NCBI GenBank assembly: GCA_951799405.1 | Contig: OX637334.1 | Coordinates: 4,712,001-4,776,000 of the forward strand | Origin: Agapetus fuscipes | Taxonomy: Eukaryota > Arthropoda > Insecta > Trichoptera > Glossosomatidae | Direction of reading: 5' to 3' | Length of the DNA stretch: 64,000 nucleotides | Shown: positions 40,526 to 52,384 of the stretch, in pieces | How the letters are laid out: every line of letters starts with the position of its first letter | Position numbering within the stretch: the first letter of the stretch is position 1 | The notes under the pieces: generated by a model | What the model was told of the DNA's origin: nothing | What the model saw: only the letters and a program-made list of their open reading frames with translations | Database searches by the model: none | Position numbers and translations under genes: made by a program

Positions 40526-40894
40526 ATATGAAATAAACAAATACATACAAGTTTTCGATGTGTCTCTTTTTTTACATAATGTTCAAATCTTGAGTCATTT
40601 CACCCAAAGAAAACATTATCTTCTGACTCCGTCACCGTCTGTCTCATATCAAACGCTGATCTTTTTGATTATATTATTATAATAAATGTGAAATTTCAAA
40701 CCATTTTATGATTGTACAGCGAGTATGAATATTTAAGTAAATTAAATATCTTAATAATGATTTGGTGCTTTTGTCACGCCCAGTAAAGATGTCCTTCAGC
40801 GTCTTTGATTATGATTAGTTTACTTTTTTCATTGGCGTTTTCCGTGACATGCCATTCCAATGGCGTCCCATAAGATTCAGTGAGGAGATCGGTC

Positions 40895-41010
40895 TTGAGA
40901 CATCTCTGTCAGCAATATCTCAAACCACTGGTGGCATTCGGTTCCATGCCCTTGGAGCCGCCACTGCAAAAGGACTCTCATCAAACACTGTTACAGATTA
41001 GCGAAAAATC
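40895..41010 (-). mobile_element. LINE C-terminal fragment (CR1/L2-like)
   Basis: The reverse strand reads VFDESPFAVAAPRAWNRMPP, then VV and a stop, matching F...AFAVAGPRAWN.LP. Confidence 0.6.
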
Positions 41011-41137
41011 TTTATTGAAAAATGCGGTACAGTGGTGTCCTATCATACATTTAGTGCCCTATTGGAGTCATTCTCCTCTCAATCTTTCTTTGGACCTTAC
41101 AGTTATTTGAAGGAAGCAAATTTTTTCAATCATTTAT

Positions 41138-41396
41138 ATCGATACTATCAAGGTAAAACTAAATATGTGACATTAAGCTTACATGGGTTTCTCAGATAAA
41201 TGCACATTTATTCATATTTTCTACGAGAGAAACCACAAATAAGAGTGAAAATCCTGTAGTTTAGAAGTTTTCATCAGCACTCCCTTTAAATTAGTTCACT
41301 CACTATGAGAAGTTACAACCAATAAAATGTTTGATCCACGATTTCTCAAATCAATGAATCAGCACTTATTCAGTTTTGCCTTTACGATGGCGATGT
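41138..41396. mobile_element. MITE-1, complete
   Basis: TCGATACTATCAAGGTAAA to TATTCAGTTTTGCCTTTACG with ATGGCGATG. The interior matches the other copies (TTTTCTACGAGAGAAACCAC, TTAGTTCACTCACTATGAG). Confidence 0.75.
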
Positions 41397-41723
41397 GTCT
41401 AATTGTTCTGTCTAATCTAATTTTAGTGTTTTATTGTTAAGTGTATTGTTCCCATAGTTCATGTTCTAATTTATACCACCCTTTATATATTTGTAATAAT
41501 GTATTAAACCTATGACTAACTCGCCCACACTCACTAAAACTTGCTATTCCTCGTTCCCATCCTTAGTCTATTTTTAGTCCACAGATGGTCCTTCAATTCC
41601 TTGACTCACCCATGTAATGACGCTTTCTTTATGTCTCTGGAAATTATTCCAAAAAATATGACTCATCCTTTTCCATGTTCAATAATGTCTTAGTTTGTGT
41701 ACTGAAATATTTATATTTATGGG

Positions 41724-41905
41724 TGGTATGATGTTGACCACCCATACTGTAAATTTTTGAAATGTTATCGCTGTTTTATCCATGTTTGTTTCCTTATGCA
41801 AGTACAAACACCTGCAGTATGTGTAAACACGAACATATTCATAAATCATACCTACGCATACTTTTACATGGAGCGCTTGCATATTAACCTCTGTAAGTTA
41901 GATTG
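41724..41905 (+). repeat. LINE-A 3' tail, strongly diverged
   Basis: GGTATGATGTTGACCACCC, ATACTGTAAATTTTTGAAAT, then TGCAGTATGTGTAAACACG. It is recognisable only by order. Confidence 0.6.
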
Positions 41906-41944
41906 AATAAAAATTGGGATGATTTATTCTGTGAATATTATACC

Positions 41945-42105
41945 AAAGAACTCTTTGCGAGCTTGGAATTCGCTAGTGCAAGCTTAGTTCTCAAGCAAGA
42001 CCCGCTTGCTGTAGGGCTGAATTTACTTTTCGTGATCAATCTTTCATAAAAGCACATGATTTTTTGCAACCCAGCTAAGAGCATATTATTTAAAAATTAA
42101 ATCGA
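41945..42105 (-). repeat. SINE-C, headless
   Basis: CAAAGAACTCTTTGCGAGC, TTCTCAAGCAAGACCCGC, then TTGCAACCCAGCTAAGAGC. Confidence 0.6.
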
Positions 42106-43244
42106 AGAAACCGCTTTTAGTACATTTCTTTTTTAATTTAACTAGACAAGGACGGAGAAAGATTTATTGTAGTCGAGGATATCGGATCTAAAGAACCTAC
42201 AACAGTGATCATATGCACCTAATTCCTATTACGAATTACGAGCTGCTGAATGTGGCATTGCATTGTTTTATCACTAGCGCGCCATTTTGTTTTTTTTTTT
42301 TCAGAAAATGATTATTTCTGAGTAATCCAGCTTATTTTGATCGTTAAATAAAAGTAGTCAAATAAATTAATGCTCATTCAGCTTACAAATAAAACTCGAT
42401 GCAAGAAATCATTTGCCTGGAATTTTATCCAATGATACATAGTTAAAATCTCTGGAATTTCTTGGAGTCATAAAAAAACATACCAACTCGTATAGTGCAT
42501 GAGAAACAGTCTATTCATATCAAATGAAGCTGTCAATGTAGCCATGTGGTTTTTCGTAACATGATTTTTATGAATATTGAATCATAATATCCATAGAAGA
42601 AATTTACAACAACAAAATCACACCTAGATTCTTACCATCATCTATCTATAGACTATAAGGCTTAGAAAGAGCCAACGGTTCGTAGCACACGTAGGCTTGC
42701 CCATTCTTTCTTGCTGGAAAACTGAGCATTGTTTCCGATGGAATCAACTTTTGAAAATCCTGACGAAAATGCACGGAATGCACCCTTTATAAAACGCCAT
42801 TTTTTTGGTCATTTTCAACAATCAAAACCCCACACTACCATGTTGAAAACAGTTTTAAACACTGAATTACGCAAGTTCAATGTCAAAGAGTCAATAACCT
42901 TATTTTGAGATGAATTGCACTTGGTTCATGTACGACGAAAATAAATAAGACTTATTTGTAAAAAAACAACAATGATAAGAAACCTGTTTATTTGTTCTTG
43001 AATCATAGGTATTTAACATATAAAATTACGATTTCATACACTTTTTATCGTAAATGAGTAAGTAACACTTGTTCTCTATTGCAAGTGACACATAGTTTTT
43101 ATCAAATTAGTCATATATGCACTTTTATGTTATATTTAAAAAAATGCCTTTTTTTTATCAAAACATTTTGTTTTGTAGCGGGAACACACCTTATATATAA
43201 TTCATCATCATTGAAACTGGCATGACAATACCTACAGGGTGTAC
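42106..43244. other. AT-rich DNA, no gene seen
   Basis: No recognised repeat or exon. The reverse strand near 42740-42660 has a short open stretch (ETMLSFPARKNGQAYVCYEP) that I cannot connect to anything. Confidence 0.3.
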
Positions 43245-43369
43245 GTTCCTTGACTTAAAGGTTGATGTTCGGCTGACCTACCATTCTGTAAAAAATGGTT
43301 CACTTTGCCAATATCATCCCGGTTTCAGAGAAGGTCGGCAACACCTGCAAGGCGTGTCTCACTTTATGT
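43245..43369 (+). repeat. LINE-A 3' tail, first half
   Basis: TTCCTTGACTTAAAGGTTG, CCAATATCATCCCGGTTTC, then GAAGGTCGGCAACACCTGC. Confidence 0.75.
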
Positions 43370-43804
43370 TTTTTTATGCATATCCTTTTGCTTCGCCGGA
43401 AATCGAAGCATTTACCACTAATCTATCGACCGGTGTAGTTACAATAAATATAATCTTGTTTTGCCATAACTTAACCTATTTACCGATCAAATCTCAAAAT
43501 GGCGTCACTATTGATTTCTTCCCGTCAAATCCTCTTCCAAATTCAAACGTCACGTACGCAGTGTGACCAACCGTTCCAATTCTCCGTCATAGACAATAGA
43601 CAGGCGTGCAATAATTCCGTTGACGCTGATTTTGGATTTTTGTGTCGCAGAACTCCGTCTTCAAACAACTTTTCTGAACGTGCTTCGACACAATATGAGC
43701 TCAAATAATATGCACGCAAAATGTTTCCACACACATGAAAAAATAAAAATAAAAAAAGTGGTGTGGCAAAATTGTTCCACGGCATTATTGTCAGTTTTAA
43801 AACG

Positions 43805-43890
43805 GACTCGGCACGAATTTTATTAACAAAAAGATAGTGACAGCAAACGGCTAGGTTGCTAATAAAAAGGTAAACTAATATTTAGTTAGA
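43805..43890 (+). repeat. repeat K, copy 3
   Basis: ACTCGGCACGAATTTTATTA, ACAAAAAGATAGTGACAGC, AACGGCTAGGTTGCTAATAA, then AACTAATATTTAGTTAGAG. The TGACGTCA core is lost. Confidence 0.45.
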
Positions 43891-46513
43891 GTCGGATGAA
43901 ATCAAAAGTAAAATTTGGTTATTTTTCAAAAATTAACCAAATAATAAATCGAAACACAAAAATTTCATTATGTACAGTTCAATAAGTTTATTTATTTTCT
44001 TGTCAAAAATCCTGCGTTTCTGCTTTTCATTCAATGCGGGTAATTTTGTTATTGTTTGCTAATGACCCTAGTAACATAGACCTGTGACGTTCACTAGAGG
44101 TGCTGCTTTGTATATTCCATATTGTTTTAAATAAAATGCCTTGGCTGAGTTTAAACGGAATGATTTATACTTGGACTTGAGTTAATATTTGGTCGCATTC
44201 CTAAGCGTCGAATTACCAATTTTGGTTTTGGTTCCCTGGATATATTTTAGGTTATTATTATTATTTAGATAATCTCTTGAGTGTCGGCTTCACATACATA
44301 TAACTATCCCTATCGCACATATTATAAGGGAATGAGGATAGAAGAGGATAGTATCGAGTTTCAACCGCCATCCAAGGGTGAACAGTGGCTTATGTTGACT
44401 TATTAAGTATCTCGAATTAAAACTAACATTATTGGATCAAAAGAGTAGTATACATTTGTACGAACTTTGACTTAGATATTGAGGATTTTAAATTGTGGGT
44501 GAAAAACTGTAAGGGTGCTATTCTGTATTCGTACAAATTTGTAAAAGTCTTTTTAAGTCTGTACAGTTGTGTTAAATACAAAACCATTTTTTTTTACATT
44601 TATCTGACTAATTACTATTAATAAGGGATGTCATAATTGTACAAATAATTAATTATAGTGGCGCAACAATAGACTAAAATGTGTTGTTATTCCAATTATT
44701 TTAGAAAAAGGTTTGTGTCATCAAATCACTTTTAATTACTCGTACTTATACGATTTATAAGAACCATGATTTTAACATTCAATGTGCTTTTATGAAGCAG
44801 TGAACATGCATCTACGGTTTACTCTTAGACGTCTTCTTTTTGTCTTCACCCTTATTCGTCAATAGTGATCTGGGATCATTTAACTGCATACCGTCATTAT
44901 AATAATTAAAACCATAGACGAAATTATCCTAGTCATAGCCCTAAAAGCCATAAACAAAAACGAAAAAAGTTCCGATTTCAAAAAGAAATACCAACTTTTA
45001 AATTGATTCCATTTGTTGCCAGATAATCAAAACCATGAAGCAAATTTACCCTAACGCACCTTGCCCTGGCATAACCAAGACAATATTTTGATTTGAATAA
45101 CCTGCAATGCTGCCATACTTTGAAATTGTTGTTTGTGTTAACATCGACAATAAAAATCAAATTGCAATCATTGAACACAAATTTAAAACTATTTTGATAT
45201 AGCAACTAACAATAAAATATATTTTTGCTTTTTTCTTAGTAACTCGGCCGAATGACATAATTTTTCCTCCATATAAATGTGCCAAGTCCACTTACAAACT
45301 CATTAAAAGAATACCTCCATCGATTCAACTTTTTAATTTGATTCCATTTCCTTCACAGATACTCCTAGTCTTAAGTACTTACCAGTTACCAGCCAGCAGT
45401 GTATTTTATTTTTAGATGTCAATACCTATAATTTTGTTTTACACTCATTACCTTTGTCTCTGGTTAGTGAACCCATACAAATCAATAATGTACCATTTCA
45501 GAATAGTTTATTAGCCATATTATGACACAGTTTATGTATGGAATGACAATTTAATCCTGTAATTGCTTAAGTACACACGTGTTCTGATATTCGATTAGTA
45601 ATCCAAACACAACACTACAATCTATTACCGCTTTCCACAGTCTGGATCCGGTCGCGAAATGTATGGGATCTCCTTACACACTACGCCCAATGACTACGCC
45701 CGATCGTGTGAATTGCCATATTATATCCCCACTAGGAGACTTCCGAGCCGATACTGCACAGGATTCACTATTAATAAAATATAATATTTCTTTTAACTTC
45801 TCTTGGCATCGGTTACTCTATGAAAATTAATGGAAAATTCAATAGCCTTTTTATTGAACGTAGTAGTATAAAAATCTATGTTTTTTTTCCCAAAAAGTCA
45901 GATTTTCAAAATGTGTATTGTTTTTCAAAGGTAAAGGAATAACGTGGGAATAACATATACATAACATGTTTTTGTCGTACCAACTATGCGAAATAAGTGT
46001 ACAACAATATGATTGAATAATATTAAAGATAAAAAATGTGAAATCTCTTCGTTCTTTTAAAAATGATCCTACTTAAACGATATTTAATTATTTTTTAAGT
46101 GTTTATTTTTTATTCTAATAACCCACATTCTTAAAATGAATATAAAACGGCTAATAAATCTTTATTACACCACTCTTTGACTGTGAATTATTATAGCAAG
46201 CGATGAATAAAAATATGTTTCATTTTTTCTGCCTCGTTAAACAACTCTCGTTTGTAAAAAAGATGAACCAATAATTTTATGTGGGTAGGGGAAATGCGTA
46301 AAAAATGCAGGGGCAACATACGAAAATGTAGGGGAATTTATTTATTAAATTGGTAGGTAGATAACATCACTTGGCCATGTTTGTATTTACTCCAACAGCC
46401 ATGAAATGTGAACGCAGCCAAAAAGAAGTATTCCAATTTCAAATTTACAAATAAACAAAATCCAATATTTTTTAGGTTATCATTTTTACGTCTTTTTATT
46501 TTGTTATTTCCTT
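43891..46513. other. AT-rich intergenic DNA upstream of the SPEF1-like gene
   Basis: One family F remnant lies at about 44060-44185 (TCACTAGAGGTGCTGCTTTG). A GC-normal stretch at 45620-45740 (CTGGATCCGGTCGCGAAATG) may be a relic of a retroelement, but I cannot name it. There is no credible exon. The promoter of the next gene must lie at the right end; no TATA box or RFX-type X-box was evident. Confidence 0.4.
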
Positions 46514-48397
46514 ATGAGCATGTCAAAAAATAAGATTAAATATGAATTTAAGAGATGTAAATGTATATCATTGAATAAACTCGTAGCTGATTGGGTTTTG
46601 AAATTCAAGTTTTCTCATCCTTTGAAGAAATTAAACAAGGATTTTGCTGACGCAGGTATAGCCGAAATTTATGAAGAAGCTATTATTTTTTATGTTGATT
46701 GTTATCTAAAAATATGTTTTTCAGTTCTTTTAGCTGAATTATTAAAATCCAAATATCCTCGATTGGTAGATTTACACAATTACGGACCTAAAGTTTCATT
46801 TTCAACACGATTACAAAATTGGAAAATGATTAATGCACGTGTACTAAAAAAAATGGATTTGGGAATCGGTTATGCATTTATGGAAGACTTGTCCAAGGCT
46901 AAAAGTGGAGCGATTGAAGAACTTCTTTTGAGAGTGAAGGAAAAGATGAAGAGAGGAGATAATATGAAAGGGAAAAATGAAGACAAATCAAAATTGGTAA
47001 AAACCGATGAGAAAGTATTTATTGAAGTGAAAGATGTTGAAGAAGATAGTGGCAATGAAACGTGGTTTGATGTCGGAGTTTCAGACGGTAAACAATGTAC
47101 AGAATTCATTTCGAAAATAAAATTAAGTTACTTTTTCTTCCTTCCATTTAAGGTGGATATATGTACCTAGGTATAAGGTTTGTAGTTACTAGACAATATC
47201 AAATTCGGTCTCTTATAAAAAAACGCTAGTGCTGACGAAAGCAGCAAGCTTATTGGCTGCTAAAACTGCAGCGCATCCATTGGTCCATGTCATCTAAATC
47301 TAAGTTGCAAAGATATGTATCATTTAAGATTCATATTAAATGCATTCCCACAAACAGACACGCATAATTTCGCGCTCACGCGTGCCGCATGTGGACCTAC
47401 AATATAAATCAATCTCAAATGAACATAAGCCCTGCAACTCTTGCCGACCTTCCCTGAAACAGGGGTGACATTGGCAAAGTGAACTATTTTTTACAGTATG
47501 GGTGGTCAGCCTCATACCAACCTATAAGTCAAAGAATCATAATAACAAAAATCAGCTGTTTACCTTTTTGCTCAGACGCTGCGAGCGGTGTTGGTGCGTC
47601 GAAATGTGATCTTGGGACAAGCAGATAAAATTAATCAATGATCGCCATCGTGCTTAAAACGATTTTAACACCGACATTTACAAAAAACATGTCGCCTTTC
47701 TTTTGATGAATCTTAGCTCCATTTCATGTGAAATAATATTAGTAATTTATTTTTAGCCAATGTGTCTTCAGTCCCAAACAGTCCCAAATGCACAGGAGAT
47801 CATCTTGAAGTGTCAAATAAAAACGTTATTTGCTCCGACACATTTTTGAAAATGAAAATTGAAATGAAAATCAAAACGGATGCATTGGAAAAAATGTCTC
47901 AAAAAGTAAGAGATTCTCTTCATCCTATATATTTTTGTATTCTTTAGATCAAAGGACAGCTGTTTTTCTCTTTAAGGTTTAACTGGAATGCAGTTCTCAG
48001 ATTTACTTCTGTCTACTTAAGAAAAATTTGGGAAAAGTGTTTTTTTCCCCCACGCATTGTACTGTATATACCCCAGATGTAAAATCTTCCGAACTTTGAC
48101 ATTTTACAACAGCTTCCGGTCACCTCAACTTCAGGACTTCTGTACCATGTCTGTCCAGGGAATTTCGAAAAAAAAAAATTTCATTTGTCCATTCAATAAA
48201 ACAGACCACGCTACAATTTTTATATTTGTTTACAATCAATAAAGAATACCCTATCTAGCCTTCAATAACTTGTTTATTTACAGGTTTTAAAACTGGAGGA
48301 TATTGTGAAAGAAAAAACAAATGAAATAGAAAAGCTCCAGATGACTTTGTCTGCAGCGAAACATAGGAGCATCTCGGGCGATTTCCCTTTAGATTGA
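46514..48397 (+). CDS. SPEF1: sperm flagellar protein 1 / CLAMP-like (four exons)
   Basis: Exons 46514-46655, 46725-47087, 47757-47905 and 48284-48397 (TGA). Introns are phase 1, 1 and 0, with donors GTATAG, GTAAAC and GTAAGA and acceptors TTTTTCAG, ATTTTTAG and ATTTACAG; they join in frame to 255 residues, close to the family's usual 230-240. Residues about 21-118 are the N-terminal calponin-homology domain of the SPEF1/CLAMP type: LVADWVLKF, then DFADAVLLAELLKSKYPRL, VDLHNY, LQNWKMINARVLKKM and IEELLLRV. A lysine-rich, then acidic linker follows, and residues about 200-245 form a coiled coil (MKIKTDALEKMSQKVLKLED with EIEKLQ). In this family the CH domain binds microtubules and the protein acts in cilia, sperm flagella and microtubule bundles; that role is inferred here. 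The start is the first ATG; a second lies two codons on. Intron 2 holds a reverse LINE-A copy. Confidence 0.85.
46656..46724 (+). other. 69-bp in-frame intron 1 of the SPEF1-like gene
   Basis: Begins GTATAGCC and ends TATGTTTTTCAG. The length is a multiple of three and it has no stop in the coding frame, so unspliced RNA would add 23 residues in the middle of the CH domain. Removing it restores DFADAVLLAE, the expected family sequence; this is the evidence that it is an intron. Confidence 0.8.
47291..47537 (-). repeat. LINE-A 3' tail, full, in SPEF1 intron 2
   Basis: CATCTAAATCTAAGTTGC to ACCAACCTATAAGTCAAAG, well conserved. Antisense to the gene. Confidence 0.9.
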
Positions 48398-48520
48398 AAA
48401 ATACAACTTAGAAAGAAGAAATGAAATATTTTTGTTATAAACATCTGTGATTGTAAATTACATGTATCTGTTTTCATATGTACTTATATTTTTAATGTTT
48501 ATAACCCTCTATCAAAATGA

Positions 48521-48526
48521 AATAAA
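48521..48526 (+). promoter_or_regulatory. probable polyadenylation signal of the SPEF1-like gene
   Basis: AATAAA 124 bp after the stop codon, preceded by an AT-rich 3' UTR. Confidence 0.55.
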
Positions 48527-48649
48527 ATCATAGATGGAGCATTAGGGCTGTTCAGCGTACCAAATTGCTTGAGGGCATAAGCGAGGTCTTGTTGTAATCA
48601 GTTTTCAGGCAACCGTCAACGAGAACTGTAAAAAAAAATCGCCTCTATC

Positions 48650-48862
48650 TTTACCCCAGTATAAAAAACATTGCGTAAATTTCCTCTCCAATGCGGAAAA
48701 ATGTTTGTTTAATGATAACTGAATCACTCACTAGGGGTGCTGTTTTGTTTCTCATATATTTTCCTTAATTGTACGCGATGGCGGGAATTTTTTCGTCGCT
48801 TTCTATAGCAACGACCAAATTCGCAGAGGACTCTTGAGGCGTGACTCACACAAAAACAGCGC
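48650..48862. repeat. family F repeat followed by a SINE-C end
   Basis: ACATTGCGTAAATTTCCTC and CACTCACTAGGGGTGCTG are family F. 48796-48862 (TCGTCGCTTTCTATAGCAAC to GAGGCGTGACTCACAC) is the + strand end of SINE-C. A CAT microsatellite follows at 48943-48962. Confidence 0.5.
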
Positions 48863-49369
48863 TCACAAAATATATCATGCAATATTATTCACGTTCAGGA
48901 GTAAATAACATCCTCACAGAGACGAAACAAATCATGAAACGGCATCATCATCATCATCATCAGAAGAGACAAGCTGAGAAAATATCAGTAGGTAAATTTA
49001 AATACGTAATTTATAGCTGTGGGATATTCCTTGTAATCCTTTAAATGGTCGTAATATCACCAATACATCATAGAAATTGTATTGCTGAAAGACATGAATA
49101 GGGGTATAATGTCCATAAAAATATATTAACAATGTATCTGAAATGATACAAAGCTGGGATGAGACCGTTTTATGTGTCATTGCCCAGTAAGTAGCTCAGT
49201 TCCTAGGACTCCAGAAGTTATAGAAGTTAGAAGAACTATATAGGGTCGATTTCTACCAAGGGTGTTAAAAAAATACCTCTACATTCAATGAAATTAAAAT
49301 TTTAATTTAATAAAAGTTCTTGATTTTATATAGATTTATTTTTAAAGTAAAATGAGATTTATTACTTGT

Positions 49370-49516
49370 ATTCCTTGACTTATTGAGGTGAGTATGAGGC
49401 TGACCACCCATACTGTTAAAATGGTTTACTTTCCCAATGTTACCCCTGCTTTAGGGAAGGTCTGCAAATGTTCTGCAAGGCTTCTGTTCATTTGAGATGA
49501 TTTTGTAAGTGCACTT
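49370..49516 (+). repeat. LINE-A 3' tail, first half
   Basis: ATTCCTTGACTTATTGAGG to GTTCATTTGAGATGATTTTG, cut off where SINE-D begins. Confidence 0.75.
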
Positions 49517-49850
49517 TGACCCTGGTTCAGCTGATGGCACTGGGTAATTATTAAATCATTTAAATATTAAACAATGAATTATTCATTTATAATGTCAATA
49601 CCTGTTTCTGGCCAAGCAAAATAGGTTGGTGAAGTGCATACCTCTTCAAAAATATATTTGAAAAAATATAGATGTATTACCTACTGGCATGGTTTACTCA
49701 GTCTTCACAATAAATGAGAATGTACTCCGTAGGAAGCAAGAAAACTCCACTTCAAGCAGTGTTTAAATCTCAATGCAGTCAAAAATTGTTCACGTAGTGG
49801 AATAGTGGCAGGATACAGTAACAGTTACTTGTATAGGTGCGTGTTGTGTG
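49510..49850 (+). repeat. SINE-D variant, SINE-B middle and LINE end in series
   Basis: 49510-49650: CTTTGACCCTGGTTCAGCTG and CTTCAAAAATATATTTG (SINE-D, the subtype of 13027). 49665-49762: CATGGTTTACTCAGTCTTC (SINE-B). 49770-49850: CGTAGTGGAATAGTGGCAGG, the end of a LINE ORF region. All degenerate. Confidence 0.5.
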
Positions 49851-49859
49851 AGGTAAGAG

Positions 49860-50090
49860 GTCTCTTATGTCACCAGAGGCTTAACGAAGCAGGTATCGCG
49901 GGGCTTTCAGGATTACCTGTTCAAATCCTGCCTACTTAACATCCACAACCCTCAATATTATACTAACACACTTGCAGGAGTGCCACACTAAGCTGAGAAA
50001 TGATGGCGGACTACGCAGTGTGACAAAAGTATTTCAAATATTTTATTAAAAAAATAAATGATTTAATGAACTTGTAGTCAAAAAACTTTG
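49860..50090 (+). repeat. possible further tRNA-like repeat
   Basis: TTACCTGTTCAAATCCTGCC contains a B-box-like GTTCAAATCC, but I find no A box or cloverleaf. It is not a tRNA gene. Confidence 0.2.
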
Positions 50091-50150
50091 TTTTATTCCA
50101 CTACGTTTTATGAGTATGTATTTGCACGAAAAAGCGTTTTCAGAGAGACA

Positions 50151-50445
50151 GAACCATTTTTTACAGTATGGGTGGTCAGCCGCATACCAACCTATAAGTC
50201 AAGATAGATAGATTTAAATCCTTAAACTAAATAAATTATTGAATATGAATTTTCAGTGTTAATATTTTACACAAACAATACAAAATATAAAAAATCATTT
50301 ATCTCAAATGAACATATCGTAAACAAATTTTGCTGACATTTCCCTGAAACAGGGGTGGCATTGGCTAACGTGTACCACCAAGCTGCCCTTCAATTGATAC
50401 ACATGAATCATAAAGTTTATACATCGTTGCAACTTAGATTATAAA
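50151..50445. repeat. scattered LINE-A tail pieces
   Basis: 50151-50205 (minus; TTTTTTACAGTATGGGTGG to TATAAGTCAAG), 50302-50389 (minus; CTCAAATGAACATATCG to TTGGCTAACGTG) and 50415-50445 (+; GTTGCAACTTAGATTATA). The order is scrambled. Confidence 0.6.
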
Positions 50446-50748
50446 AGGTATGTAAAAGCTTTTGGATTTAACACACCATGGGAAAGAATTCAACGTTTTT
50501 TTTTTATAAATATGCCGGGTTTTTAAAAGGGATCTTTTTTTGTAAAATCGGGACCAAGTAGTCATTGAATACAAATTTTGTTGAATATATATAATACCGT
50601 ATACGAGATAGCTATTCACGTTAGAAATAAAAATACATTTAGGTAATTTTTTGTCTATATTACCTTTATAGAATGAAAGACGGCGTTTTAGGATATTTTT
50701 CGATAACGAGATAAATGAATAAAAATAAGGAGAATATGATCCTCAATT

Positions 50749-51203
50749 CCCTCGACGTCTAGGTTGGTATGAGGCTGACATCCCATACTGTAAAAATTGT
50801 TTCACTTATCCAATGACACCACTGTTTCAGGGAAGATCGGCAAGAGTTTCAGGGTTCATGGTCATTTGAGGTTTGCGATTTTTTTAAGTACTCGTGCAGT
50901 ATGCGTCAGCATGAACTCACATGTGATGTTTTTTTTTAAATAGATTTGTGAAGAGGAATGCTATTCACCTTCCTATTTAGCCTGGTCAGTTGTCTTCTTG
51001 CGAAAGCAGAAGCTTGTGTGCATGCAATGACATCTTTTGAACCAGGTTCGAAGTTATTGTCGATAGGACAAGGCCGGGCTCGAAACGGCGTTAGTGTCAA
51101 TAACGCAAATTCTAGTGCCAACGCCTTATCCCCTCGACTACTCTAGCGATTAATATTAATCGTAAATGTTAACATATTCTTGCAACTTATGTATTATAGA
51201 TCA
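50749..51203 (+). repeat. LINE-A 3' tail interrupted by SINE-D
   Basis: 50749-50928 runs from CCTCGACGTCTAGGTTGG to GAACTCACATGTGATG. 51148-51203 continues with AATATTAATCGTAAATG, TTAACATATTCTTGC and AACTTATGTATTATAG. About 18 bp of the consensus is lost at the junction. Confidence 0.75.
50938..51147 (-). repeat. SINE-D, nested in LINE-A
   Basis: In reverse: TAGTCGAGGGGATAAGGCG (A-box region), then GTTTCGAGCCCGGCC (B box), CTTCGAACCTGGTTCAAAAG, and a tail CCTCTTCACAAATCTATTTA with A-rich end (T run at 50929-50937). Confidence 0.75.
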
Positions 51204-52384
51204 TAGCCGCCTTCGGCTCGATACGACTCCTGTCATCACTATTTCGTCAATAAAGATGGCGGACCTTCATTGCTAATCAACGTCCAATCATAAAACAAAT
51301 TCACCAATTACGGCTCTGAAAGGAAATATAGAGGAACAAATAGCCATTACCTGAGCCTTGAATGCTATACAGACAGGTGAAATATCGTATAGTTTTCCCT
51401 ATAATTTCCAATAATAATCCCTCCTCTCCACCCTTGCGGCGGTTCGTAAGGTAGGTACGTCATAGCTTTATTCACCTCTAAAGCTGTGAGTAAAAATTAT
51501 AGCAACATTGCATGTAGGCCTCTGTTGTTGTGTTCTAGTCTAGCTTTGAAGGCATTGTTCAATATATCTCGTAGATGGCTTGCGTCAGTTTCTCATATTA
51601 ATGCATGCGCCACTGGACGTAACAGGTATCGGAATCGCAACTAAATGACGTTTTGAATTTGGAAGAGGATTTGAATAAAAGTTCCCTTCGATTTCCAGCG
51701 AAGGCGAAAAAAAATTTTTTTTTTCAAAAATGCTTTTCTTTCAATTTCATTTGACCGGATATTCTGTTTAGTCTCACATTAAAATCGGAATTTTACGAAT
51801 TTCACCTGAAACATTATAGATATTACAAAAAAAGTAAAAAATATTTCTTTTGCAGCTTATTTGTACAAGGCTGACTATTTGTTAAGATATCGATAACAGA
51901 AAGACTACTTATTTTACAGCATTGTGACATTCCATTGCTTTCAACATTAGACGGCTATGGCCGGGTACATCGCCCTAAATTGCTGTCTAGGGGTGGTTGT
52001 ATGTAATGGAACAGTCAATGGCAGAAACGTGGGGTACGTGGCATAGCCTCATACCATTCACCGAAGCCCCAAGCACAAAGCATTACGCTGTAACTCAACT
52101 TAAGCTTTTAACCAAAAATGTATGCAAACTAAAACATCGCCTCTACTTTGTAAACGGTTTGGTAAACGCAATCGTTGAGTTTTAACGTAAAGTTTTATAC
52201 TGAAGGAAGGTATACGAGTAGAGTTTAGTTGGCGCCACACGCGACGAAACCCACCATTGTTTCAGACATAGATATTGACAAATATAAAGGTGTATTGTTA
52301 GTTATGAAATTATTTGAAGGAGGGGTGAAACAATACCAAGAATTTAAAAGCATTTAACCCTTTCAATAAACAAAGGTATCAAAG
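51204..52384. other. mostly unrecognised DNA with one family F repeat
   Basis: 52085-52195 (ACGCTGTAACTCAACTTAAG to GAGTTTTAACGTAAAGTTTT) has inverted ends of family F. The rest has no exon I can support. Confidence 0.35.

Noticed and set aside
46380..46513. RFX X-box in front of the SPEF1-like gene
   Set aside because: No sequence close to GTTNCCATGGNAAC was found; AGCCATGAAATG is too weak.
46870..47109. 79-codon reverse ORF in the SPEF1-like gene
   Set aside because: Serine-rich shadow of the lysine/glutamate-rich exon 2.
48841..49044. ORF with six histidines
   Set aside because: The histidines come from a CAT microsatellite; no homology or exon borders.
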